Assembly: GCF_001423425.1 (NCBI RefSeq)
Contig: NZ_LMNX01000005.1
Span: forward strand, 124,001 to 188,000
Origin: Rhizobium sp. Leaf306
GTDB lineage: Bacteria > Pseudomonadota > Alphaproteobacteria > Rhizobiales > Rhizobiaceae
Length of the DNA: 64,000 nucleotides
Direction of reading: 5' to 3'
In this document: positions 46,024 to 55,261 of the stretch, piece after piece
How the letters are laid out: each line of letters begins with the position of its first letter
How positions within the stretch are numbered: position 1 is the stretch's first letter
Made by a program: the position numbers and the translations under genes
The notes under the pieces: generated by a model
Told to the model about the DNA's origin: nothing
The model's input: the letters and a program-made list of their open reading frames with translations, nothing else
Database searches by the model: none

Positions 46024-46516
46024 CAATTGCGGCCTGAGACGAATTGAAGCTCTGCAGGTTGCCGTTGAAAAGTTTCATGGCGTGTCCGAGGAGGTTCGCG
46101 GTTTCGGCATCCAACCCTTCGGTGGCGCAGGTGATGATGGCGCGCAGTTCCTGCTGGATTGACGCCAGCATGTCGGCGGAGGTCGGTGTCAGCATGATGC
46201 GCTTTGCCCGTCGGTCGGCGCAGCATTGTTGCCGTTCGATGAGACCAAGCGCCTGCAGCCCGTCGAGATAAGCGCAAAGCGTCATCGGTTCGACGCCCAT
46301 GCGCGACGCGATGTCGAGCTGGCGGCTTCCGTCGACTTGCGCGATATGGATCAACGCTCTTGCCTCGCCGGCGGTGAGGCCAAGGCCCGCCTGGGCGATG
46401 CGACGTTCGAAAGCCGTGCGCAAAAGCCTCGCGGCATCGGCGATCAGAAAGCCAAGCGTTTCACCATGCACGTCCTGGCCGGGTGTTGTCGGGCACTGTT
46501 CAATCGCGAGCTTCAT
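46013..46516 (-). CDS. MarR-family transcriptional regulator
   Basis: A 167-residue winged-helix regulator. The DNA-binding part is seen in GLTAGEARALIHIAQVDGSR and QLDIASRMGVEPMTLCAYLD, followed by a beta-wing RQQCCADRRAKRIMLT. Such regulators bind small aromatic ligands and repress neighbouring efflux genes. It is cotranscribed with the downstream MFS pump, so it probably represses its own operon. Confidence 0.92.
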   Translation of the reverse strand: MKLAIEQCPTTPGQDVHGETLGFLIADAARLLRTAFERRIAQAGLGLTAGEARALIHIAQVDGSRQLDIASRMGVEPMTLCAYLDGLQALGLIERQQCCADRRAKRIMLTPTSADMLASIQQELRAIITCATEGLDAETANLLGHAMKLFNGNLQSFNSSQAAIDDS

Positions 46517-46704
46517 AAGGCTGCCTTACTATCTTTCCCCGACGAGGCAAATCGAAATGCCTGGAAACCGTGTGCCGGGCGATTTCGCAACGATGTGCGT
46601 TCCAAAAATCTGCATCAGCGGATGAAGCTCTTGCCGTGCCTGCCTATATATGGTCGCTCTACGCAATTAGACGGTATCGAAGCAGCACAGTGAAGGACGA
46701 CCCA

Positions 46705-48795
46705 ATGGCAACTTTCTCAGCGAATTCCGCGCTTGTCGACTGGAACGGGCATCATGGCCTGCCGCGCTTCGATCAGGTGAAGGACGAGGATTTCGCGCCG
46801 GCCTTCGATGCCGCCATCGCCTTGCACGAGGCGGAAATCGCTGAGATCGCGGGAAATTCCGCTGAGCCCACATTCGAAAACACGATCGTTGCACTGGAAA
46901 TCGCCGGTGACGAGCTGTCGCGCGTTTCGTCGATTTTCTGGGGCAAGGCGGGTGCGCATACCAACGATACGATCCAGGCGCTGGAACGCGAAATCGCGCC
47001 AAAAATGTCGCGCCACTATTCGAAGATCGGCACCAATGCCGAACTGTTCGCACGCATTGATGCACTCTGGCAGAAGCGGGACGACCTCGATCTGACCGTC
47101 GAGCAGCAGCGCGTTCTCGAGCGTCACTGGAAGGGGTTCGTCAAATCCGGTGCCAATCTGCCTGAGGACCAGCAGAAGCGGCTGTCATCGATCAACGAGA
47201 CGCTTGCCGGTCTTGGGGCAAGCTTCGGCCAGAATGTTCTCGGCGACGAGAAGGGCTGGTCGCTGAAGCTGACCGAAGAAGCCGATCTTGAGGGCCTGCC
47301 GGTTTTTGTGAAAGAGGCGATGGCGGAGGCTGCCAAGGAGCGCGGCGAGGGCTCAGGCTATCTCGTGACGCTGTCGCGCTCGATCATCGAACCGTTCCTG
47401 ACCTTCTCGACCCGCCGGGATCTGCGCGAGCAGGCGTTCAAGGCCTGGGTGGCACGCGGCGAAAATGGCGGCGAGCGGGACAATGTCGCGATCGTTCGCG
47501 AAACGCTGGCGCTGAGGGCCGAAAAGGCCAAGCTGCTCGGCTATGAGAATTACGCGGCTCTAAAGCTCGACAACACGATGGCGAAGACACCGAAGGCGGT
47601 AAACGGTCTGCTCGGCCAAGTCTGGCAAAAAGCCCGCACCAAGGCGCTGGAGGAAGAGGCAAGCCTTTCAGGTCTGATCTCGGAAGCGGGCGGCAATCAT
47701 CCGGTCATGCCCTGGGACTGGCGCCACTACGCCGAAAAGCTGCGCGAGCGGACGTTCTCCTTCTCAGAGAGTGAGCTGAAGCCCTATCTCCAGATCGAGA
47801 AGATTATCGAGGCGTCCTTCGATGTGGCCGAGCGCCTGTTCGGCATCAAGGCTGTCGAGGTGAAGGGTTTGCCCGTCTATCACCCGGATGTCCGCGTATT
47901 CGAGATCCATGACGAGGACGGCAATCTGAAAGCGCTTTTCCTCGGCGATTATTTTGCCCGCTCCTCGAAGCGCTCCGGCGCCTGGATGAGTTCGTTCCAG
48001 TCGCAGCACAAGTTGACGCTGAAGAACGGCACTGAGGGTGAGCTGCCGATCATCTACAATGTCTGCAATTTCGCAAAGCCTGCCGAAGGCAAGCCGGCGC
48101 TTCTGTCGCTCGACGATGCGCGCACGCTGTTTCATGAATTCGGCCATGCGCTGCACGGCATGCTGTCGAACGTGACCTATCCCTCGGTTTCGGGAACCGG
48201 GGTCTCGCGCGATTTTGTCGAGTTGCCGTCACAGCTTTACGAGCACTGGCTGACGGTGCCGGAAATCTTCGAGAAATATGCGGTCCATTACAAGACGGGC
48301 GAGCCGATGCCGAAGGAGTTGCTCGACAAGGTTCTTGCCGCGCAGACCTTCAACGCCGGTTTCTCGACGGTGGAATTCACCTCGTCGGCGCTGGTGGATA
48401 TGGCTTTCCACACACAGGAAAGCACGGTCGAAGACCCGATGGCGGTGCAGGCCAAGGTGCTGGCCGAGCTCGACATGCCGGCTTCGATCGTCATGCGCCA
48501 TGCCACGCCGCATTTCCAGCACGTGTTTGCCGGTGACGGATATTCGGCCGGCTACTATTCCTACATGTGGTCGGAAGTCCTTGATGCGGATGCCTTTGCC
48601 GCGTTCGAGGAGGTCGGCAACCCGTTCGATCCGGTGACGGCGCGCAAGCTCAAGAACAATATCTACTCGGTCGGCGGCTCGATCGATCCGGAGGAAGCCT
48701 ATGCAGCCTTCCGCGGCAAGCTGCCGGATCCGACTGCGATGCTGAAGAAGCGTGGGCTCTCCATCATGGCCGAGCTTTCGGGCGGAGACGGCTGA
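46705..48795 (+). CDS. prlC: M3-family oligopeptidase (oligopeptidase A-like)
   Basis: A 696-residue zinc metallopeptidase of the thimet family that degrades short peptides in the cytoplasm, including signal peptide fragments. The zinc site is LFHEFGHALHGML (His477, Glu478, His481), followed by the MWSEVLDADAF region. The N-terminus starts SALVDWNGHHGLPRFDQVKD. The ATG at 46705 has AAGGAC upstream; no signal peptide is present. It could equally be called Dcp-like; the length and N-terminus favour oligopeptidase A. Confidence 0.9.
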   Translation: MATFSANSALVDWNGHHGLPRFDQVKDEDFAPAFDAAIALHEAEIAEIAGNSAEPTFENTIVALEIAGDELSRVSSIFWGKAGAHTNDTIQALEREIAPKMSRHYSKIGTNAELFARIDALWQKRDDLDLTVEQQRVLERHWKGFVKSGANLPEDQQKRLSSINETLAGLGASFGQNVLGDEKGWSLKLTEEADLEGLPVFVKEAMAEAAKERGEGSGYLVTLSRSIIEPFLTFSTRRDLREQAFKAWVARGENGGERDNVAIVRETLALRAEKAKLLGYENYAALKLDNTMAKTPKAVNGLLGQVWQKARTKALEEEASLSGLISEAGGNHPVMPWDWRHYAEKLRERTFSFSESELKPYLQIEKIIEASFDVAERLFGIKAVEVKGLPVYHPDVRVFEIHDEDGNLKALFLGDYFARSSKRSGAWMSSFQSQHKLTLKNGTEGELPIIYNVCNFAKPAEGKPALLSLDDARTLFHEFGHALHGMLSNVTYPSVSGTGVSRDFVELPSQLYEHWLTVPEIFEKYAVHYKTGEPMPKELLDKVLAAQTFNAGFSTVEFTSSALVDMAFHTQESTVEDPMAVQAKVLAELDMPASIVMRHATPHFQHVFAGDGYSAGYYSYMWSEVLDADAFAAFEEVGNPFDPVTARKLKNNIYSVGGSIDPEEAYAAFRGKLPDPTAMLKKRGLSIMAELSGGDG

Positions 48796-48945
48796 CAAAA
48801 GCCATCCACGCGGAAAGATGAAGAGCGGGCGTTGATCGCAGATCGCGCTCGCCCCCTTTCGCATTTGCGAAAAACAGGGTATGAGCGCGCCAACGAAATA
48901 GGTGCGGTCCGTCGATCTGCGCCCCGAAACATCCGAGATCTAAAA

Positions 48946-50769
48946 ATGGCTATGCGGAATATCGCGATTATCGCGCACGTTGACCACGGCAAAACGACCC
49001 TTGTCGATGAACTTCTGAAGCAGTCCGGCTCGTTCCGCGACAATCAGCGCACCGTTGAGCGCATGATGGACTCGAACGACCTCGAAAAAGAACGCGGCAT
49101 CACCATTCTCGCGAAGGCAACTTCGGTCGAGTGGAAGGGTGTTCGCATCAACATCGTCGACACTCCCGGCCACGCCGACTTCGGTGGCGAAGTCGAGCGC
49201 ATCCTGTCGATGGTGGATGGCGCCATCGTTCTGGTCGATAGCTCGGAAGGCCCGATGCCGCAGACCAAGTTCGTGGTCGGTAAGGCGCTGAAGGTCGGTC
49301 TTCGCCCGATCGTCGCGATCAACAAGATCGACCGTCCGGACGGTCGCCACGAAGAAGTCATCAACGAAGTCTTCGACCTGTTCGCGAACCTCGACGCCAC
49401 CGACGAGCAGCTCGACTTCCCGATCCTCTACGGTTCGGGTCGCGATGGCTGGATGAACGTCAACCCAGAAGGTCCGAAGGATGAAGGTCTTGCACCACTG
49501 CTCGATCTGGTCCTGAAGCACGTTCCGGAGCCGAATGTCGGCGAAGGCCCGTTCCGCATGATCGGTACGCTTCTCGAAGCCAACCCCTTCCTCGGTCGTC
49601 TCATCACGGGCCGCATCGCATCCGGCTCGATCAAGCCGAACCAGGCCGTCAAGGTTCTGGCGCAGGACGGCAAGACGGTTGAAACCGGCCGTATCTCAAA
49701 GATTCTCGCATTCCGCGGTATCGAGCGCACCGCCATCGAAGAAGCCCATGCAGGTGACATCGTCGCCATCGCCGGCCTTTCCAAGGGTACGGTTGCCGAC
49801 ACGTTCTGCGATCCTTCGGTTACCGAAGCGATGACGGCGCAGCCGATCGATCCGCCGACCGTTACCATGTCCTTCCTCGTCAACGACAGCCCGCTTGCCG
49901 GCACCGAAGGCGACAAGGTTACCAGCCGCGTCATTCGTGACCGTCTGTTCAAGGAAGCCGAAGGCAACGTTGCGCTGAAGATCGAAGAGTCTGACGGCAA
50001 GGATTCGTTCTTCGTGTCCGGCCGCGGCGAATTGCAGCTTGCCGTTCTGATCGAGACCATGCGTCGCGAAGGCTTCGAGCTTGCCGTTTCGCGTCCGCGC
50101 GTCGTCATGCACAAGGATGAAGCAACCGGCCAGACGCTGGAGCCGATCGAAGAAGTCGTGATCGACGTTGACGAAGAGCATTCCGGTATCGTCGTGCAGA
50201 AGATGTCCGAGCGCAAGGCCGAGATGGTCGAGCTTCGTCCGTCCGGCGGCAGCCGCGTTCGCCTGGTATTCTACGCGCCAACCCGCGGCCTGATCGGCTA
50301 CCAGTCGGAACTTCTGACCGACACGCGCGGCACGGCGATCATGAACCGTCTGTTCCACGACTATCAGCCTTACAAGGGTGCGATCGTCGGTCGCGTCAAC
50401 GGCGTTCTCCTGTCGAACCAGTCCGGTGAAGCCGTCGCCTACGCGATGTTCAACCTGGAAGACCGTGGCCCGATGATCATCGAGCCAGGCGAAAAGGTTT
50501 ATGCCGGTATGATCATCGGCATCCATACCCGCGACAACGACCTCGAAGTCAACGTTCTCAAGGGCAAGCAGCTGACCAACATCCGCTCGGCCGGCAAGGA
50601 CGAAGCTGTTCGCCTGACGCCGCCGATCCGCATGACGCTCGACCGCGCGCTGTCCTGGATCCAGGACGACGAACTGATGGAAGTCACGCCGAAGTCGATC
50701 CGCCTGCGCAAGATCCATCTTGACGCAAACGACCGCAAGCGCTTCGACAAGTCGAAGGCCGCTCTCTAA
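48946..50769 (+). CDS. typA: Ribosome-associated GTPase TypA/BipA
   Basis: A 607-residue translational GTPase: G1 AHVDHGKTT (10-18), DTPGHADFGGEVER, NKIDRPDGR, with domains II, III, V and the C-terminal domain in order. It helps assemble 50S subunits at low temperature and under stress. ATG at 48946 starts the family N-terminus; the open frame upstream does not belong to the gene. A clear terminator follows. Confidence 0.97.
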   Translation: MAMRNIAIIAHVDHGKTTLVDELLKQSGSFRDNQRTVERMMDSNDLEKERGITILAKATSVEWKGVRINIVDTPGHADFGGEVERILSMVDGAIVLVDSSEGPMPQTKFVVGKALKVGLRPIVAINKIDRPDGRHEEVINEVFDLFANLDATDEQLDFPILYGSGRDGWMNVNPEGPKDEGLAPLLDLVLKHVPEPNVGEGPFRMIGTLLEANPFLGRLITGRIASGSIKPNQAVKVLAQDGKTVETGRISKILAFRGIERTAIEEAHAGDIVAIAGLSKGTVADTFCDPSVTEAMTAQPIDPPTVTMSFLVNDSPLAGTEGDKVTSRVIRDRLFKEAEGNVALKIEESDGKDSFFVSGRGELQLAVLIETMRREGFELAVSRPRVVMHKDEATGQTLEPIEEVVIDVDEEHSGIVVQKMSERKAEMVELRPSGGSRVRLVFYAPTRGLIGYQSELLTDTRGTAIMNRLFHDYQPYKGAIVGRVNGVLLSNQSGEAVAYAMFNLEDRGPMIIEPGEKVYAGMIIGIHTRDNDLEVNVLKGKQLTNIRSAGKDEAVRLTPPIRMTLDRALSWIQDDELMEVTPKSIRLRKIHLDANDRKRFDKSKAAL

Positions 50770-50795
50770 CAGGCGCGCTTTTGAGACCATCCAAG

Positions 50796-50825
50796 ACCCC
50801 GGCAGAAATGCCGGGGTTTTTTTGT
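50796..50825 (+). terminator. Rho-independent terminator after typA
   Basis: ACCCCGGCA pairs with TGCCGGGGT around a GAAA loop, followed by seven T. Confidence 0.9.
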
Positions 50826-50969
50826 GGCTTGGTCTGGGCCATGCTTGTGGCGAAGGTAAAAAATGCGTTAACCTCCTTGCCATCGTCCACATGAGAAGCT
50901 TGTGGGCAATCCACATTACCCGGGTCACGGGAATGGCGGAAAGGCCATGGCAGGACCTAGAATCGCGTT

Positions 50970-51476
50970 ATGAAAACGTTATCGATCGATGTCAGGCGTG
51001 CGGAGCCGCAAGACGCCCCGGCTATCTCCGAGGTGCACCGCCAGGCATGGTCGCAAGCCTATGCCGGCCTCATTCCGCACAAGCCGCTGATCCAGATGCT
51101 GGAGCGCCGCGGCGAGGGGTGGTGGCGCAAGGCCGTCCGCGGGCCGGCGACGCTTCTGGTTCTGGATATCGGTGGCGTTATCGCGGGTTATGCGACGATC
51201 GGCCTCAACCGCGCCCGTGCGCTTCCCTATGACGGCGAGATCTACGAGATCTACCTGCGCCCGGAATATCAGGGCGTCGGCCTTGGCCGCCGCCTGTTCG
51301 GCGAAAGCCGCAGGCTGCTGAAATCGCTTGGCTGCAAGGGCTTGGTCGTCTGGTGCCTGGAAGACAGCGAGCATGCTGTCCGCTTTTTGCGATCCCATGG
51401 CGGGGCGGATTTGGCAGAGGGCATGGAGGACTTCGACGGAAAGTCCCTAAAGAAGATTGGTTTCGTCTGGCACTGA
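50970..51476 (+). CDS. GNAT-family N-acetyltransferase
   Basis: The 168-residue protein is a GNAT domain with the acetyl-CoA motif LRPEYQGVGLGRRLFGESRR and strand EIYEIYL. It begins LSIDVRRAEPQDAPAISEVH, typical of the small amine/protein acetyltransferases. Substrate unknown; it stands alone. Confidence 0.88.
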   Translation: MKTLSIDVRRAEPQDAPAISEVHRQAWSQAYAGLIPHKPLIQMLERRGEGWWRKAVRGPATLLVLDIGGVIAGYATIGLNRARALPYDGEIYEIYLRPEYQGVGLGRRLFGESRRLLKSLGCKGLVVWCLEDSEHAVRFLRSHGGADLAEGMEDFDGKSLKKIGFVWH

Positions 51477-51591
51477 CTTCGGGGCCGAAAGGTGCGCCAC
51501 GACTTAACCTTGGCGGCAAACCTGTGTTGCCTTGCCAGCCAATTCCCGCTATCGACGGTTCACAAGTTCGTAAACCTCATCGGGGAAGACT

Positions 51592-52125
51592 ATGCGCATC
51601 GATGCAATTTCTGTTGGCAAGAATCCGCCTGAAGACGTCAACGTAATCGTTGAAGTACCTGTCGGCGGCCAGCCCATCAAGTACGAGATGGACAAGGAAG
51701 CCGGCGCCCTGATCGTCGACCGTTTCCTGTACACACCGATGACCTATCCGGGCAATTACGGCTTCGTGCCGCATACGCTGTCCGAGGATGGTGATCCGAT
51801 CGACGTTCTGATCTGCAACACCCGCCCGCTGGTTCCCGGTTGCGTCATCAATGTCCGCCCGATCGGCGTGATGGTGATGGAAGACGACGGCGGCAAGGAC
51901 GAGAAGATCATTGCCGTGCCGGTTCCGAAGCTGACCCAGCGCTACGACAAGATCAAGAACTACACCGATATGCCAGAGATCACGCTGAAGCAGATCGAGC
52001 ACTTCTTCACGCATTACAAGGATCTGGAGCCCGGCAAGTGGGTGAAGATCGAAGGCTGGAAGGACGTTGACGTCGCCAAGAAAATGATCGTCGCGGCGAT
52101 CGAACGCTTCAACGCTCAGAAGTAA
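51592..52125 (+). CDS. ppa: Inorganic pyrophosphatase (family I)
   Basis: A 177-residue soluble pyrophosphatase. The catalytic acidic signature DGDPIDVLI, the N-terminal [19 protein letters not shown] and [19 protein letters not shown] are the standard family motifs. It removes PPi from biosynthesis. A terminator follows. Confidence 0.97.
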   Translation: MRIDAISVGKNPPEDVNVIVEVPVGGQPIKYEMDKEAGALIVDRFLYTPMTYPGNYGFVPHTLSEDGDPIDVLICNTRPLVPGCVINVRPIGVMVMEDDGGKDEKIIAVPVPKLTQRYDKIKNYTDMPEITLKQIEHFFTHYKDLEPGKWVKIEGWKDVDVAKKMIVAAIERFNAQK

Positions 52126-52147
52126 TCTTTACCGCTGACCGCTTCCA

Positions 52148-52184
52148 AAATCCTCCGGTTCGTCTCGAGCCGGGGGATTTTTTG
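52148..52184 (+). terminator. Rho-independent terminator after ppa
   Basis: AATCCTCCGG pairs with CCGGGGGATT around an 11-base loop, followed by TTTTTT. Confidence 0.85.
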
Positions 52185-52201
52185 TTTCCGCTCGTAAGCC
52201 C

Positions 52202-52246
52202 AAAACAAAAACGGCCCGCGCGGGAAATTTCCCACCGCGGGCCGAC
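52202..52246 (-). terminator. Hairpin terminator after yggT
   Basis: On the minus strand CGGCCCGCG and CGCGGGCCG form a perfect 9-bp stem followed by TTTTTGTTTTG. It is the mirror partner of the ppa terminator, so the two convergent genes each have their own. Confidence 0.8.
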
Positions 52247-52272
52247 CGTGTCCGTGCTGAAAGTCTTTGGCT

Positions 52273-52566
52273 TCAGCCTGCGAGAGCAGGATAGATCGAG
52301 GTCCACATCAGCGAGCGAATGAAGAAGATGATCAGAAGCACGATGATGGGCGAAATGTCGATACCACCGAGGTTCGGCATGACCCGGCGGATCGGCGCAA
52401 GGACAGGCTCGGTGACATTGAAGAGAAACCGGCCGATTGCATCGACAAACTGGTTGCTCGAATTGATCACGTTGAAGGCGAAGAGCCATGAAAAGATGGC
52501 GCTGGCGATCAAGATCCAGGTGTAAAGGTTCAAGGCCAAGTCAATGGTCTGAAACAGGGCGAGCAT
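52273..52566 (-). CDS. YggT-family membrane protein
   Basis: A 97-residue protein with two hydrophobic helices ([18 protein letters not shown] and [17 protein letters not shown]) and the conserved [20 protein letters not shown] between them. YggT proteins are linked to osmotic shock and, in some bacteria, to division or chloroplast-type CCB3 function. No partner gene is beside it. Confidence 0.92.
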   Translation of the reverse strand: MLALFQTIDLALNLYTWILIASAIFSWLFAFNVINSSNQFVDAIGRFLFNVTEPVLAPIRRVMPNLGGIDISPIIVLLIIFFIRSLMWTSIYPALAG

Positions 52567-52708
52567 TCACGTCTCCATTTCTTTGTTGACAGACATGTAG
52601 ACATTGGCGAACTAACGGGCAAGTGCCGTCTATGGCCCGCGTCGCAGGATGTTTAACGGCGGCGTGTGCATATCGTGGGTTTCCGGCTTCGCTGAAAGTA
52701 CAGGTTCC

Positions 52709-53944
52709 ATGTCCATACCCACATCGGGTGATCGCTTCGCCGCCTTTCGTCACGCAGCTTATACGCGTTTCTTTCTCAGCCGGTTCTTCGCAGCCTTCGC
52801 GATCCAGATTGTCAGCGTCTCCGTCGGCTGGCAGATGTATGACGAGACGCGCAATCCTCTCTATCTCGGTCTGATCGGGCTCTTCCAGTTTCTGCCGTCG
52901 CTGCTTTTGATCCTGGTGACGGGATCGGTCGCCGATCGCTACAACCGACGCATGATCATGGCGATCTGCATGGTCGTGGGCGGGCTTTGTTCGGCGGCGC
53001 TTTTGGCGCTCACCATCACCGACTCGTTCACGCCGTGGCTCGTATTTTCGATCCTCGTCGTGTTCGGCATCGAGCGCGCCTTCATGGGGCCGGCGGTGCA
53101 GTCGCTCGGACCGAACCTCGTGCCGGAAGAAGACCTTCCCAATGCGATCGCCTGGAATTCGTCCTCCTGGCAGACGGCATCGATCCTCGGGCCGGTGTTC
53201 GGCGGGCTACTCTACGGCGCCAGCTCGATTGCGGCCTATTCGGTCGCCTGTTTTCTGATGACGGTTGCCGCCATCCTCGTGTTTATGATCCCCAAGCCGG
53301 CGCAGCGCACGCCTGCCTCGAAAGTCAGCTGGGATGAGATGCTGGCCGGTTTCCGCTTCATCGCCGGCGAGAAGATCGTGCTCGGTGCGATCTCGCTCGA
53401 TCTGTTTGCTGTGCTGCTCGGTGGCGCCGTGGCGCTGATGCCGATCTTTGCCCGCGACGTGCTGGAGCTTGGCCCCTGGGGTCTCGGCCTGTTGCGCGCA
53501 GCGCCCGGCATCGGCGCGATCGGCGTTGCGGTCTGGCTTGCCATCCATCCGATCCGCCACCATGCGGGCACGGCGATGTTCATCGGCGTAGCGCTGTTCG
53601 GGTTGGGCACGCTGATCTTCGGCCTGTCGGCCACTCCGTGGATCTCGATTGCGGCCTTGATGCTGATGGGTGCGGCCGACATGATCTCCGTCTATGTGCG
53701 TGAGACGCTGATCGCGCTCTGGACGCCTGATGAGGTGCGCGGCCGGGTGAATGCCGTCAACATGGTGTTTGTCGGCGCATCGAACGAGCTGGGCGAGTTC
53801 CGGGCCGGAACCATGGCGCACGCGATCGGCGCGGTCCCTGCCGTCGTCATCGGCGGCATCGGCACACTCGCGGTCGCCGTGATCTGGTCGATCGGCTTTC
53901 CAAAACTTCGCAAGATCGATAATCTGGAAGCGCCGCAGCGCTGA
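52709..53944 (+). CDS. MFS transporter, enterobactin-exporter type (MFS_3)
   Basis: A 411-residue protein with about twelve transmembrane helices and MFS_3 features: FAIQIVSVSVGWQMYDETRN, GSVADRYNRRMIMAICMV, GPAVQSLGPNLVPEEDLPNA and RETLIALWTPDEVRGRVNAV. Relatives export siderophores or drugs; none of these substrates can be confirmed here. The start at 52709 fits the family; an earlier ATG at 52649 adds residues without similarity. Confidence 0.88.
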   Translation: MSIPTSGDRFAAFRHAAYTRFFLSRFFAAFAIQIVSVSVGWQMYDETRNPLYLGLIGLFQFLPSLLLILVTGSVADRYNRRMIMAICMVVGGLCSAALLALTITDSFTPWLVFSILVVFGIERAFMGPAVQSLGPNLVPEEDLPNAIAWNSSSWQTASILGPVFGGLLYGASSIAAYSVACFLMTVAAILVFMIPKPAQRTPASKVSWDEMLAGFRFIAGEKIVLGAISLDLFAVLLGGAVALMPIFARDVLELGPWGLGLLRAAPGIGAIGVAVWLAIHPIRHHAGTAMFIGVALFGLGTLIFGLSATPWISIAALMLMGAADMISVYVRETLIALWTPDEVRGRVNAVNMVFVGASNELGEFRAGTMAHAIGAVPAVVIGGIGTLAVAVIWSIGFPKLRKIDNLEAPQR

Positions 53945-53945
53945 G

Positions 53946-54713
53946 TTATCCGTTGCCCTGGGCGGGATAGGTGGGCAGGGCCGGGCGGCTTGCCTCGGCG
54001 GCGGGTCGATCGAAGACGATGTCGAGGAAGGTCCACAGCCAGTCCTTCAATGCGTGGTCGAAGATCATCCGTCCTTCCAGATGCTGGTTTCCCTGCTGGG
54101 CATTCGGCATGCCAAAGCGTTCGGCACCGTGCACCACCCAGCGATGCATCATGGCGCGGGTCAGTTCCGCATGGAACTGGACGCCCCAGGCATTCTCGCC
54201 GTAACGGATCGCCTGATGCGGATAGGCGTCGCCTTCCGCGAGCAGCTTTGCGCCCCGCGGCACGTCGAAGCCTTCGCGGTGGAAGTGGTAGACCATTTTC
54301 GGCCAGTGCATGAGAAGCCGGCCGTGTTCGGTGGCGCGCAGCGGATACCAGCCGATCTCGGTCACTTCGCCCTTCTGCGGCCCAACGCGGCCGCCGAGAT
54401 TGCGCACCAGCATCTGGGCGCCGAGGCAAATCCCGAGATAGGGCTTGTTCTCCTTCAACGGCACGTCGATCCAGTCGATTTCCGTCTTGATGAACGGGTC
54501 CGGGTCGTTGGCGCTCATCGGACCACCGAAGACGACGGCGCCTGCGTGGCCGGACATCGAGTCGGGGAGGGGATCGCCGAGAGCGGGCCTGCGGATATCC
54601 AGCGCAAAGCCCTTGTCGACCAGCATCTGGCCGACGCGACCGGTGGACGAGGTTTCCTGATGCAGGATCGCGAGGATGGGGAGTTTGGAGGATGGGCGGG
54701 AAGGGGTTCTCAT
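53946..54713 (-). CDS. Class I glutamine amidotransferase-like protein
   Basis: A 255-residue GATase1 domain with nucleophile Cys96 (YLGICLGAQML), His181 and Glu183 (WGVQFHAEL). It resembles GuaA-like and plasmid-type amidotransferases that act alone, with no synthetase domain attached. The acceptor reaction is unknown. It lies 26 bases downstream of the TerB gene. Confidence 0.88.
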   Translation of the reverse strand: MRTPSRPSSKLPILAILHQETSSTGRVGQMLVDKGFALDIRRPALGDPLPDSMSGHAGAVVFGGPMSANDPDPFIKTEIDWIDVPLKENKPYLGICLGAQMLVRNLGGRVGPQKGEVTEIGWYPLRATEHGRLLMHWPKMVYHFHREGFDVPRGAKLLAEGDAYPHQAIRYGENAWGVQFHAELTRAMMHRWVVHGAERFGMPNAQQGNQHLEGRMIFDHALKDWLWTFLDIVFDRPAAEASRPALPTYPAQGNG

Positions 54714-54739
54714 GACGTCACGTCCTGAAGCGTTCCTGG

Positions 54740-55234
54740 CTAGACCTTTTCTTCCTCTTCCCCTGCGACCGGATGAGCCGAGGTGCGCGCGGCCGCTTCC
54801 TGCCGCTGTAGAACCCGGTCTCGGGCGGAAACGCCCAGGAGATCGGCGATACGCCAGATCACGTGGTCCTCGATCTCGCTGCGCTGCCCATCCGCGTAGA
54901 CGATATCCCAGAGGATACCGAGAAGCTCGATCCGGTCCTCTTCGTCAACCAGATGCTTTCTGAGATCCGAGGTGAACCGGTAATAGTCGACAGCTTCGCT
55001 TCCAGCCTGCCGGCCCGCTTCTATCAGCGACTGCAACCCTTCCGGGCTCAGATCGTAACGATCGCGCATGAGGTCGCGGAACTTCTGCTGCTCTTCCTCG
55101 GACATGTTGCCATCGGCTTCCATGACCTGAAAACAGAGCGCCACAAAAGCAACGCGCGGGTCGTCGGGCGCAAATTCATCCGTATGGTGCGGGGCTGTCA
55201 GCGTGTGGAGGAAGGCCTGGATGCGATCGAGCAT
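54740..55234 (-). CDS. TerB-family protein
   Basis: The 164-residue acidic helical protein has the TerB pattern FVALCFQVMEADGNMSEEE and ILWDIVYADGQRSEIEDHVI, with two metal-binding-like acidic helix turns. TerB occurs in tellurite resistance and stress systems but isolated copies like this are common in rhizobia. No ter operon is present. It lies 27 bases after the hemY stop and may be cotranscribed with it. Confidence 0.87.
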   Translation of the reverse strand: MLDRIQAFLHTLTAPHHTDEFAPDDPRVAFVALCFQVMEADGNMSEEEQQKFRDLMRDRYDLSPEGLQSLIEAGRQAGSEAVDYYRFTSDLRKHLVDEEDRIELLGILWDIVYADGQRSEIEDHVIWRIADLLGVSARDRVLQRQEAAARTSAHPVAGEEEEKV

Positions 55235-55261
55235 ATGTAATCTAGGCCTTCTCCGGTTTTT

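Noticed and set aside
49696-50928. A 410-codon minus-strand frame opposite typA
   Set aside because: Shadow of the strongly codon-biased typA.
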